A stretch of DNA of 64,000 nt from Gp6-AA40 sp964505975 (lineage in GTDB: Bacteria > Acidobacteriota > Vicinamibacteria > Vicinamibacterales > UBA2999), in NCBI GenBank assembly GCA_964505975.1, contig CAZDLW010000002.1:1-64000 (forward strand). The letters are read 5' to 3'. How positions within the stretch are numbered: the first letter of the stretch is position 1; each line of letters begins with the position of its first letter. Made by a program: the position numbers and the translations under genes. The notes beneath the pieces are model-generated. The model saw only the letters and a program-made list of their open reading frames with translations. It made no database searches and was not told the DNA's origin. Below, piece after piece: positions 18,154 through 26,229 of the stretch.

Positions 18154-19821
18154 ATGTGGCATATGCGAATGATGGCCCTCGCGGGCGGCGCCCTCGCGGG
18201 AGCGACACTGGTGCTGGTGTTGCTCCAGTCACCGGCGGGCGCGCAGTCGGAGACCTGTCCCGGCGGGCGGTTCCTGCTGCTGACGAACGGACGCATCCAC
18301 ACGATGGACGCGCAGCGATCCGTCGTCTCGCGCGTGCGGATCGCGAACGGGAGGTTCGTCGAGGTGGGCGACGCCGCCAGCGACGCGGGCGGCTGCACTG
18401 ACACGATCGACCTGCGCGGGCGCACGGTCGTCCCCGGGATGATCGATAACCACTTCCACGTGCAGCTGGTGGGGAGCCGGCCCGGGTACGAGACGCGCAC
18501 GATCGAGACGGCGTTCTCGATCGCGGACGTGCAGCAAATCGTTCGCGAGCGGGCGCAAGAGGTTCCCGAGGGCGCCTTCATCACGGCGATCGGCGGGCTG
18601 CAGCCCCGGCAATTCGCGGAGAACCGCCTGCCGACGCTGGCGGAACTGGACGCGGCGGCGCCGCGCCATGCCGTATACATCCATTCCGGGTTCAACGGCC
18701 CCGCCGTGACGAACACGCTCGGCCGGAAGTTCTTCGACAGCAAAGGCGTGCCGGTGGGGGCGGACGGTTCCATCGCGCAGAACGACCCGACATGGGACGC
18801 GCTGGATGCGCTGCGCTCGGTCTGGACGCACGAGGATACCAAGCGGACGATGCAGCAGGTGTTCAGCTATTTCAACAGCGTGGGGCTGACGACGGTGCAC
18901 TCGGTGCTGGGATCGCAGGAGCGCGGGCCAGCCCAGTACTTCGGGACGCGCGAACAACGGCCGATGATGGATCTGATGCGGGAGGACAAGCTCACGCTGC
19001 GGCTGCGGTTGTACTTCAATACCGGCCCACGCGTGGACGGCAAGCCGGGGAACGGCACGGTGCGGGAGTTGGTCGATCACCAGCTGCCCGATCTCGGCAA
19101 CGATATGGTGAAGGTGGCCGGCCTTGGCGAGCACATCGTGGACTGGCCGCTCGAGGGAGCGGTGCCGCTCGGGGAAGAGTATTACGAGTCGGTGCGGTTG
19201 CTGGCCGAGCGCGGGTGGCAACTGATGGAACACAGCTTCAACGACACGAACCACCGGACCCGTGCCGATATCTGGGAGCGGGTGCACCGCGAGGTTCCGA
19301 TTACCGGCCTTCGCTGGTCCATCGACCACGTGTCGAGCATCGAGCCGGCGACCATCGAGCGGATGAAGAAACTGGGCGTCGGCGTGCGGGCTCACGGGTG
19401 GCGCGTGCTGGGCGGTGCGCCGGGGCCGCAACCGGCCGGCCCTCCCTACCGGCAGCTCCTGGACAGCGGAATTCGCGTGGGAACCGGGCTGGATGGCGCA
19501 CAGGCGGCGCCGATCAACCCGTGGCTGAACGTGTACTACATGGTGACCGGACGCAACGTGCGTGGGGAGCTGATCAATGACGGGCAGCAGATCTCGCGGG
19601 GGGAGGCGGTCTGGCTGTACACGGGCGCGAACGGCTGGTTTTCCCGTGAGGAGCACACGCTCGGCACGATCGAGCCGGGCCGGCACGCGGATCTCGTGGT
19701 GTTGAGTGCAAACGTGTTCGATCCGCAGGCGGTGCCCGACGAGGAGATCCGGCGCGTCCGCTCGGTGATGACCCTGCTGGGCGGAAGAATCGTGTACGGC
19801 AACGCCGAGGCGCTGCGGTAA
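18154..19821 (+). CDS. Exported amidohydrolase (YtcJ-like, amidohydrolase_3 family)
   Basis: This is a metal-dependent hydrolase of the urease-like superfamily with an N-terminal export signal (MMALAGGALAGATLVLVLLQ, ending near AGAQS). The first metal-binding pair is H100 and H102 in DNHFHV. Later candidate ligands are in LMEHSFND and WSIDHVSS, and the C-terminal composite beta-sandwich contains GTIEPGRHADLVVLSANVF. The family hydrolyses amides, carbamates and related C-N bonds; the substrate is unknown. ATG 18154 gives the signal peptide and has GGTGGAGA upstream. It is linked to the preceding receptor gene by a short gap. Confidence 0.88.
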   Translation: MWHMRMMALAGGALAGATLVLVLLQSPAGAQSETCPGGRFLLLTNGRIHTMDAQRSVVSRVRIANGRFVEVGDAASDAGGCTDTIDLRGRTVVPGMIDNHFHVQLVGSRPGYETRTIETAFSIADVQQIVRERAQEVPEGAFITAIGGLQPRQFAENRLPTLAELDAAAPRHAVYIHSGFNGPAVTNTLGRKFFDSKGVPVGADGSIAQNDPTWDALDALRSVWTHEDTKRTMQQVFSYFNSVGLTTVHSVLGSQERGPAQYFGTREQRPMMDLMREDKLTLRLRLYFNTGPRVDGKPGNGTVRELVDHQLPDLGNDMVKVAGLGEHIVDWPLEGAVPLGEEYYESVRLLAERGWQLMEHSFNDTNHRTRADIWERVHREVPITGLRWSIDHVSSIEPATIERMKKLGVGVRAHGWRVLGGAPGPQPAGPPYRQLLDSGIRVGTGLDGAQAAPINPWLNVYYMVTGRNVRGELINDGQQISRGEAVWLYTGANGWFSREEHTLGTIEPGRHADLVVLSANVFDPQAVPDEEIRRVRSVMTLLGGRIVYGNAEALR

Positions 19822-19854
19822 ACCACGGGTCTCCTCGGGCGCCAGAGGACAGAT

Positions 19855-20634
19855 ATGGCACTCCGCCTCGCCTGCGATCTCGACGGCACGCTGGCCGACA
19901 TGGAGAAGGCCTTACAGCAGGAAGCCGAGCGTCTGTTCGGGCCTGATGTCGATCTGCGGGCGCGCGGGCACGTAGTGGCGGAGCGTGACGACGAAGGAGG
20001 GCACTTTCGGGCGGCGCCCGCCGACTCGGGGTCTCCCAGTGAGACGGAGTCCTCGTCCGATCAGGAGGGAGCGAGGCCACCGGCTGTCGAGTCACCTCAT
20101 GCGCCCAGAAGGGCTTTGACGGACTCGCAACTTCGTTCGCTCTGGGCGCACGTCCGGGGGCTGGAGAACTTCTGGACGACGCTCGATGAGATCGAGCCAG
20201 GAGTCGTGGCGCATCTGGCTCGGCTGGCGGCGGCGCACCGCTGGGAGGTGCTGTTCGTGACGCAGCGCCCATCGACAAATGGCGACACCGCGCAGCGGCA
20301 GTCGCAGCAGTGGCTCGTGCGGCATGGGTTCGAGTATCCCTCCGTCTATGTGATGAACGGTTCGCGCGGCAGATTGGCGGATGCGCTGGGACTGCATGCC
20401 GTCGTGGACGATCGCACTGAAAACTGCCTCGACGTGAAGACCGACTCGCGCGCGCGGCCCTTGCTGGTCTGGCGAGACGCCCCGGAAGCCGTGCCGCCGG
20501 CCCTCCCTGGTTTGGGGATCGACGTCGTCTTTTCGATGACCGACGCGTTGAGTGCCCTCGAAGCCATGACGCACACGATGAACAGGCCGGGCGGCTTGTT
20601 CGCCCGGATACGCCAGAAGATTGGTGCCTGGTAG
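19855..20634 (+). CDS. HAD-superfamily phosphatase, 5'(3')-deoxyribonucleotidase-like
   Basis: The HAD motif I DLDGTLAD (D8 nucleophile, D10) opens the protein. A Thr in FVTQRPS is a motif II candidate, and the later acidic motif is in AVVDDRTENCLD. A low-complexity insertion of roughly 50 residues (about 38-90) rich in Ser, Glu and Pro separates motif I from the cap-like region, which is atypical. The layout fits the NT5C-like nucleotidase group, which dephosphorylates nucleoside monophosphates, but the substrate is not provable. It starts 33 bp after the amidohydrolase. Confidence 0.75.
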   Translation: MALRLACDLDGTLADMEKALQQEAERLFGPDVDLRARGHVVAERDDEGGHFRAAPADSGSPSETESSSDQEGARPPAVESPHAPRRALTDSQLRSLWAHVRGLENFWTTLDEIEPGVVAHLARLAAAHRWEVLFVTQRPSTNGDTAQRQSQQWLVRHGFEYPSVYVMNGSRGRLADALGLHAVVDDRTENCLDVKTDSRARPLLVWRDAPEAVPPALPGLGIDVVFSMTDALSALEAMTHTMNRPGGLFARIRQKIGAW

Positions 20635-20772
20635 CGCAACCTCCGACAAGCACCTCACCGCCCGTGACTGATATCGACGCTCAGTGGAGGACTGACGAGC
20701 ACCGGCGCGGAGCACGCCGCGAACAGGGAGCTGCGACTCGATGATACCCGCGAGAGAAGGCCCGGGCCCCAG

Positions 20773-21738
20773 ATGGCGAAGACCGGCAGAATCCTCGTAA
20801 CCGGTGGCGCGGGATTCATCGGCAGCCACCTGGTCGACGCCTTGCTGACGGAGGGGTGGCAGGTGGAGGTGGTCGACAATTTCGATCCCTTCTATGACGT
20901 GTCGACCAAGGAAGCCAACATCGCTTCGCATCGCCACCGCCCTGCGTACGCGTTGGTGAACGTGGACATCGCCGACTCTGACGCTCTCCGCGCACGCGTG
21001 TCGGGCACCTTCGACGCGGTGGTGCACCTGGCGGCCAGGGCCGGCGTGCGTCCATCCATCGCCGATCCGCTCGCTTACCAACGTACGAATGTCAACGGGA
21101 CCCAGAATCTGCTGGAGCTCGCTCGCGAGCGGGGCGTGCCGCGTTTCGTCTTTGCGTCCTCCAGTAGCGTCTACGGGATCAACCCGCGCGTGCCATGGAG
21201 TGAAGACGACCACGTGCTCAGACCCATCAGTCCGTACGCGAGCACCAAGGTAAGCGGCGAGCTGCTCGGCCATGTGTATGCACACTTGTACGGGATCCGG
21301 TTCATCGGTCTGCGATTCTTCACGGTGTACGGGCCTCGTCAACGGCCGGACCTCGCCATTCACGCGTTTGCGAAGCGGATGCTCGCAGGACGACCCATTC
21401 CGGTGTTCGGGGACGGAAGCACCAGGCGCGACTACACGTTCATCGACGACATCATCGTCGGGCTGCGGCGTGCCATCGACTACGACGGCTCCGGCTACGA
21501 GATTGTGAATCTGGGAAACAATCGGACGGTGAGTCTGAGCGAAATGGTCGCGCAGCTCGAACGGGCACTCGGCGTCGCCGCCATTGTCGATCGACTCCCC
21601 GAGCAGCCCGGCGACGTGCCGCAGACATGGGCGCGCATCGACAAGGCCCGTGCGCTGTTTGATTATCGACCGCAGACGACGTTCGAGGAGGGACTAGCCG
21701 AGTTCGTCGAATGGCTTCGCTCGACAGGCAGCGTGTAG
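20773..21738 (+). CDS. NAD-dependent epimerase/dehydratase, nucleotide-sugar (UDP-glucuronate 4-epimerase-like)
   Basis: This is an extended short-chain dehydrogenase acting on nucleotide sugars. The Rossmann motif GGAGFIGSH (11-19) is near the N-terminus. The catalytic pair is Y155 and K159 in YASTK, with Ser in ASSSSVYG. RFFTVYGPRQRPDLA and DYTFIDDIIVG are typical of UDP-glucuronate/UDP-galactose 4-epimerases. The product would feed cell-surface polysaccharides. A possible -10 (TGATAC near 20742) lies about 25 bases upstream. Confidence 0.88.
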   Translation: MAKTGRILVTGGAGFIGSHLVDALLTEGWQVEVVDNFDPFYDVSTKEANIASHRHRPAYALVNVDIADSDALRARVSGTFDAVVHLAARAGVRPSIADPLAYQRTNVNGTQNLLELARERGVPRFVFASSSSVYGINPRVPWSEDDHVLRPISPYASTKVSGELLGHVYAHLYGIRFIGLRFFTVYGPRQRPDLAIHAFAKRMLAGRPIPVFGDGSTRRDYTFIDDIIVGLRRAIDYDGSGYEIVNLGNNRTVSLSEMVAQLERALGVAAIVDRLPEQPGDVPQTWARIDKARALFDYRPQTTFEEGLAEFVEWLRSTGSV

Positions 21739-21776
21739 CCACCCTGGTTCATTCGACGTTGGCAGCATGCCGCCGC

Positions 21777-21797
21777 GCGTCCCGACGACCGGGACGC
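21777..21797. terminator. Hairpin between convergent genes, putative bidirectional terminator
   Basis: GCGTCCCG (21777-21784) and CGGGACGC (21790-21797) form a perfect 8-bp stem with loop ACGAC. A second 7-bp pair, CCTGGTT (21743-21749) and AACCAGG (21801-21807), flanks it. It lies between the epimerase (+) and the PilT-like gene (-). There is no T-run, so Rho-independent action is uncertain. Confidence 0.4.
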
Positions 21798-21887
21798 TGA
21801 AACCAGGCTCGGCACCTTCATGGCCCGCCGGGCGGTGCACGTGCTCCGAACGGACCGCCTCAAAGCAGTGAGGGAATATTACCGGCT

Positions 21888-23573
21888 TCACATCGTTCGA
21901 GAGAGTCGTTCGTCTCCGATGTTGTCGTACGCGGCGACGCTGGCAAGATGCGACGCGCTGATGTGCCGGTCGAGGACCCGTGCGCGACGGGCGGTTCTCA
22001 CGAGTGCGACGAGTTGTTGCCGATCCGTGGCATGGGCGCTCGCCTGACGGAGTGTCAGCCGGCGGCGTCCGACTGCCGCGGCCAGTGCCTGGTCGAGCGT
22101 GCGCATCCGTTCAGCGCCGCTGCCCTGAAGGCGAGCGATTCCGGTGAAGTCGCCTTTGCCGAGAAGTGAGCCCACTTCGACGGATCCGACGACCACATCC
22201 TGCACCGGGACCAGGCCACCACCAAGGCCTCTCAGCGCACGATAGGTGAATGCCGCTCGCAGCACCTTGCCCAGCGCGATGCGGCCTTCGGCGCCCGCGT
22301 GCGTGGTCGCGCCCGAGGCCATCATGCGCAGTGCGGCTAGGGTGGTCGGCGCGACAACGCCCACGACGACGATTCGATGACCCGCGGCGGCGCGGAGTAC
22401 TTCGTGCACCACGCCGGCTGGTTGTGGCGCGACGATGAGCAGCACGTCCGGAGCCTCGGCTGCTGCCAGCCTGATTGCATCTGCAGGGTTGCTGTCCGCG
22501 TCGAGCGCTCGTTGGCTGACGAACTCGCCGGTAAGGTCATGATCGGGAATGCTGCCCGGTGCCAAGGCGATGACGTAGCCGCCGCGCCGGCGGCCTGCGA
22601 AATCCGCAACCGCCGAAGCCAGCTCCGACATGTCCGTTTCAGTGGGTGCCGACACGACAATCAGGCCCTCGCCATCGCATGTCTCGCGAACCTGCCGGGG
22701 GATATGCTTGTGAAGGTGCTGCAGGGTTCGCTGGCGGTGGAACCGAAGCACAATCCCGGGACCGCAGCGATCCCTGAATGAACGACACGTGACTTCTCCA
22801 AGTTCCTCTGTCAGCAGGACCCAGTCGCCGTCTGTGCCGGCTCGCCAGCCGTTGCCCTCGCCGTTGGCAATCGTGGCGTTCAGTTGATCCAGCGTCGCAG
22901 CGTCGAGCGGCTCTGTGTCTAGCGGCTCTATCCGCTCGTTGATGCGCGCGGCCGCGGGACGTCCCGCCCGCAGGTATGCGGCCGTGGCTCCCCTGGCCAT
23001 CGCACGGGCGATGAGTTCGGTCAGTTCCACTGGAGCTCCTTTGCCGCTCGAGGCGTCCACATGCTCGACACGGGTCGGCGACGTTCCTTGGGCGGCTGTA
23101 ACCGAGCGTGTCGGTCCCGCGCTGTCATACAAGGATGACTGCGGCCCTGTCTCGAACGGAGCGACAGCGCTCTGGGGCATCAGACTCGCGCTGTGAGCTG
23201 GATCACCGGACTGTTCGTTCTGGGTTGTCGGGGGCGGAATGAGAACGGGGGCATCCGTGGTTTCCCGGACGTCGCGTCGCAGCTCGATGTAGAGCGCGTC
23301 GCTCTGCCGTGCGGCCATCGCGGTCAGTGCCCCCGTCGTTCCGGCGCCGGGCACGCTCTCCACGACGGTCCCGCCTTCCTGCAGCGTGTGCCGGCCGGCC
23401 TCTGACAGGACCTCCTGCGCGAGGGCGTCCAGTGCCGCACGCGTCAGCGTAGCCCTGGCTACGTCTTGTCTCTGGGATCCGACGAGCACGTGAGGTCTTT
23501 CGCCTTCCCGAAGCACGAGGCGGTCACCGCCAACGCGCTCGAGCGCTGCCCAGAGGGAGGGAAGCACACTCAT
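21888..23573 (-). CDS. PilT/GspE-like protein with lost ATP-binding motifs (pseudo-ATPase)
   Basis: The C-terminal half follows PilT (retraction ATPase of type IV pili): a PAS-like N-terminal domain (about 182-280), the core (about 300-440), and a PilT-type C-terminus with RTLDQALAAAVGRRRLTLRQA. The P-loop position (308-318) reads SAPTETDMSEL instead of G-x-x-x-x-GKS/T. The Walker B position (376-384) reads DVLLIVAPQ, without the catalytic acidic residue. Residues 1-100 look like a second, diverged copy of the N-terminal domain. ATP hydrolysis is therefore unlikely. ATG 23573 overlaps the stop of the upstream PilZ gene, so translation is coupled. A structural or adaptor role in pilus or surface control is inferred. 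Confidence 0.8.
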   Translation of the reverse strand: MSVLPSLWAALERVGGDRLVLREGERPHVLVGSQRQDVARATLTRAALDALAQEVLSEAGRHTLQEGGTVVESVPGAGTTGALTAMAARQSDALYIELRRDVRETTDAPVLIPPPTTQNEQSGDPAHSASLMPQSAVAPFETGPQSSLYDSAGPTRSVTAAQGTSPTRVEHVDASSGKGAPVELTELIARAMARGATAAYLRAGRPAAARINERIEPLDTEPLDAATLDQLNATIANGEGNGWRAGTDGDWVLLTEELGEVTCRSFRDRCGPGIVLRFHRQRTLQHLHKHIPRQVRETCDGEGLIVVSAPTETDMSELASAVADFAGRRRGGYVIALAPGSIPDHDLTGEFVSQRALDADSNPADAIRLAAAEAPDVLLIVAPQPAGVVHEVLRAAAGHRIVVVGVVAPTTLAALRMMASGATTHAGAEGRIALGKVLRAAFTYRALRGLGGGLVPVQDVVVGSVEVGSLLGKGDFTGIARLQGSGAERMRTLDQALAAAVGRRRLTLRQASAHATDRQQLVALVRTARRARVLDRHISASHLASVAAYDNIGDERLSRTM

Positions 23574-24019
23574 CGATCACACTCCGGAAGCCTACATGGA
23601 TCTTCGAACTGTAGAGCCGCCCGGAATAGAGGTCGTGGTGACACGGCATGCACAGAACAGCGAACCACCCGCGCACGGACGACGCGCCGCACTCCGTTGA
23701 AACGCAAGAAGAGGTCGACAACGCGCCCGGGGCACAGGCGTTGGGTGGTCTCTGTCAGGACGCCGGTAGCCGACAGATTGATGGTCTTGGCTTCGGCCGC
23801 TCCTGCGACAGTCAGGCGAAGATCCGCGGCGAATTCCTCCGGCGTCAGGCGCCGAGCCTGTCGGCGCTCAACCGGGTCGTCTTCGACAATCGTGGCCGGC
23901 ACGACGACCGCGTCGTCACCGGGCGACACGGTTGCGGCTTGCCAGTCCGCCTCGAGGCGGGCGATGAGGTCATCGAGCCCGTCGGCCGGAGCCATCGTCA
24001 TCTCGTCGGAGGAAGTCAT
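23570..24019 (-). CDS. PilZ domain protein (predicted cyclic-di-GMP receptor)
   Basis: The 149-residue protein carries both parts of the canonical c-di-GMP binding signature. The RxxxR motif occurs in RRQARR (R52-R56/R53-R57), and N-x-S-x-x-G is NLSATG (81-86). Beta strands follow (VVDLFLRFNGVRRVVRARVV). About 45 acidic residues precede the domain. Its stop overlaps the start of the PilT-like gene in an ATGA arrangement on the minus strand. It probably senses c-di-GMP, perhaps made by the GGDEF protein encoded 6 kb away, and passes the signal to the PilT-like partner; the last step is inference. Confidence 0.87.
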   Translation of the reverse strand: MTSSDEMTMAPADGLDDLIARLEADWQAATVSPGDDAVVVPATIVEDDPVERRQARRLTPEEFAADLRLTVAGAAEAKTINLSATGVLTETTQRLCPGRVVDLFLRFNGVRRVVRARVVRCSVHAVSPRPLFRAALQFEDPCRLPECDR

Positions 24020-24414
24020 GTCGTTGCTCCAGGTCGCCGAGGGTGCAACTGCCCTGCCGGTGGGCGGCGTCGCACCGGGTCATTCCCCCGTGCGCCCAAG
24101 CTCCGTGGAGTGCTCGGATTGGCGAGCAGATCGGGCTCGGCCTCTCATCCCCTTTGGGGAGAATTCTCGCCGCATGAGAGAGTCTGAAAAGTCCCAGGTT
24201 CTCAATCGGGAGGCAGTCGAAGATCTTCACCCGATACACCTGAAGCATCGCAACGGCGTGCAACCATGGGCAGGTTCTGTCATGGTGACCGATCCTGTGC
24301 CACGACGCATCGAACGTGCGGTCGCGCCACGGCCATGTGCCTGCACAGGTTTGCGTCCCTGTGATAATCTCCCCCGGGCGACGTTCCCGTCTCCCCGGGG
24401 CCACGCCCCGATCC
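24020..24414. other. Divergent intergenic region with nested inverted repeats
   Basis: This is the region between the divergent PilZ and GAF-like genes. CTCTCAT (24142-24148) pairs with ATGAGAG (24174-24180). Inside are CCCCTTTGGGG (24149-24159) and the palindrome GAGAATTCTC (24159-24168). A -10-like TGATAAT lies at 24361-24367, upstream of the plus-strand gene. No further gene was recognised. Confidence 0.45.
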
Positions 24415-25794
24415 ATGCTGTCGAGAGTGACGCCGCTCGAAAGGGTAAGCGCCAGATTGATTGATGAGTTGCCCGGTTCATCGGCGGCCGCGCCCGGAGC
24501 GCGCGCCTCTCGGGGAACCGGGCCTGGCGATCCTTCGCAAGCGTGTGAAGCCAGCGCGTTTGCAAGGGCGGTGTGGGGGCGCTCCTGGGACTGGCTGTTC
24601 GCCCTTCGTCACCGACTACGCGCGGAAGTGCAACTGGTCGATGACGAGCTGCGATTCCTGTTGCACGAGGCGCGGCAAGGCTCGGACCTCTCGCGGGTGT
24701 TGGTAGCGGGGGAGTCCGTGCTGCGCGCAGCTGCCTCTCTCAGCCTGCGAACTCGAACGACGCGCGTTACCACGGTCCGACAGGCACACGTGATCTGCGT
24801 TCCAATTGCGACGCGCAGCGGCGCGCGCGGGGCACTGCTCGTTGCGTGTGCTGCCAGCGACGAGGAGTTGACGGATGCCGATCGCGCGCGGTTGGAGCTC
24901 CTGGGAGGATGGTTGGCTGGCGCCGTCGAGGCACATCTCGACAGTCCCGCCTTGTCGGACATCGGCGTGTACAACGGCGTGCCGATGTGGCGACTGTTGT
25001 CCAGCGTCGCCGAAACAGGGCATGATCGCGATCTGGTGGCGGCGTTCATCGAGGCGCTGGCGATTTGGCACGACCTCGATGTCACGTCCTACGTCGAGAC
25101 GAAGCCCCAGCTGTTCATTCGAGACGTCTCGACCGGCGGTCGTCTCGCATCCGGTCGTCCGGTGTCTCTGCCGCGGGAGAGCGTCCCACGGTCGCTGGAG
25201 TTCCGCCGACTGCCCCGAGCTCACATGGACGAGCCGGACGCTCGAACCCATGAGGACGTTCTCGTCACCAGCGTGCGCGGAGCCGGGTCTCGGGCCTGGC
25301 TGCTCGTGTTGCCGGACTGTCTCGAGGTGCAGTGCGATGTTCGAGTGCTTGCGCTCTATGCCGCGATGCTCGACTTCGCCATCGCATTTGTCAGCGAGGC
25401 AGCCGTGCGGCGTGTGCAGGCCGACCTCTCGGAGTGCCTCGCAGCCGGGCTTCATTCGGACACAACCGCAAAGGTGGCAGTCGAGCGGGTGTGTCGCGCG
25501 GTGGGTGGTGCTGCCGGCCGCCTGGTCATCGAATCGCCATCGGGCGCAGTGCTGGTGGACGTCCAGGCGTTCGGCGATTCGAGGAGCGCGAAGGATCTGG
25601 ACGGCGCGGGTCGGACGCTGAGCGTCAGACGGAGCGGTCGTGGACGCGGTGGATTCACACTGGATCTGTGGCAACCGGGCCAACGGACGTTCACTCCACA
25701 GGACCGGCTTCTCGTCGAAGCGGTCGCCGCGCTGTTTCAGACAGGGGTAGCCGCTCATCCGATATTCCACACTCTCGCGAACCAGCCACGTTGA
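24415..25794 (+). CDS. GAF-like domain protein of unknown function
   Basis: No confident family name can be given. The protein appears to have two GAF-like regions, one around HVICVPIATRSGARGALLVA followed by a helix and DADRARLELLGGWLAGAVEAH, and one near the C-terminus ending TFTPQDRLLVEAVAALFQTGVAAH. No kinase, cyclase or DNA-binding domain is visible, so it may only sense and signal by contact. ATG 24415 is the most natural start; a longer reading to 24316 crosses the putative promoter. The next gene on the strand is a sigma-54 activator that lacks its own sensor domain, so a sensor-activator pair is plausible. Confidence 0.65.
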   Translation: MLSRVTPLERVSARLIDELPGSSAAAPGARASRGTGPGDPSQACEASAFARAVWGRSWDWLFALRHRLRAEVQLVDDELRFLLHEARQGSDLSRVLVAGESVLRAAASLSLRTRTTRVTTVRQAHVICVPIATRSGARGALLVACAASDEELTDADRARLELLGGWLAGAVEAHLDSPALSDIGVYNGVPMWRLLSSVAETGHDRDLVAAFIEALAIWHDLDVTSYVETKPQLFIRDVSTGGRLASGRPVSLPRESVPRSLEFRRLPRAHMDEPDARTHEDVLVTSVRGAGSRAWLLVLPDCLEVQCDVRVLALYAAMLDFAIAFVSEAAVRRVQADLSECLAAGLHSDTTAKVAVERVCRAVGGAAGRLVIESPSGAVLVDVQAFGDSRSAKDLDGAGRTLSVRRSGRGRGGFTLDLWQPGQRTFTPQDRLLVEAVAALFQTGVAAHPIFHTLANQPR

Positions 25795-26229
25795 CATCCG
25801 CGTCGAGCCCCCGGCTGGTTGCCAGTCCAGGGTGGCTGTTTCGAAGACCCTGAAGTGTACGTTTGATTTGTCGCGGAAATTGCGGAGAAAGTCTGAATCG
25901 CCCGGCGCCTTTACCCACCAACGACCAGACTTTTGCGAGTATCCTAAATCTTCAATGACGTCGATCCAGACTGCAATGATCGCGTAACTTTCGGAAGAGT
26001 CACTAGTTGCGATGGCAGACAAACATCTGCCGAAATATGGCGACTTGATTGCAGCTCCACAAGTAGACGCCGTCAAGGGTCGACTTGGCGGGTGTTCCCC
26101 CTGGGGTACGCGGGCCACTGCTCAACCTGACGGGAGAACGTATCTCGTGCTCGAAAGTTGACAAGTTCCGTCGGCTGACGAGAGCAGGGCGAGTACCGAG
26201 AACACTCTAATTGAAACGGTTGAGAGACC
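25795..26229 (+). promoter_or_regulatory. AT-rich 435-bp upstream region of sigma-54 activator 1
   Basis: Composition drops well below the surrounding GC level, especially 25855-26045. The inverted repeat GGCAGA (26014-26019) and TCTGCC (26026-26031) is a candidate operator. No coding frame is supported. A clear -24/-12 sigma-54 element was not found by eye. Confidence 0.45.

Noticed and set aside
18229..19686. 485-codon minus-strand frame in the amidohydrolase gene
   Set aside because: It is an antisense shadow; the plus-strand gene has intact metal-binding motifs and an export signal.
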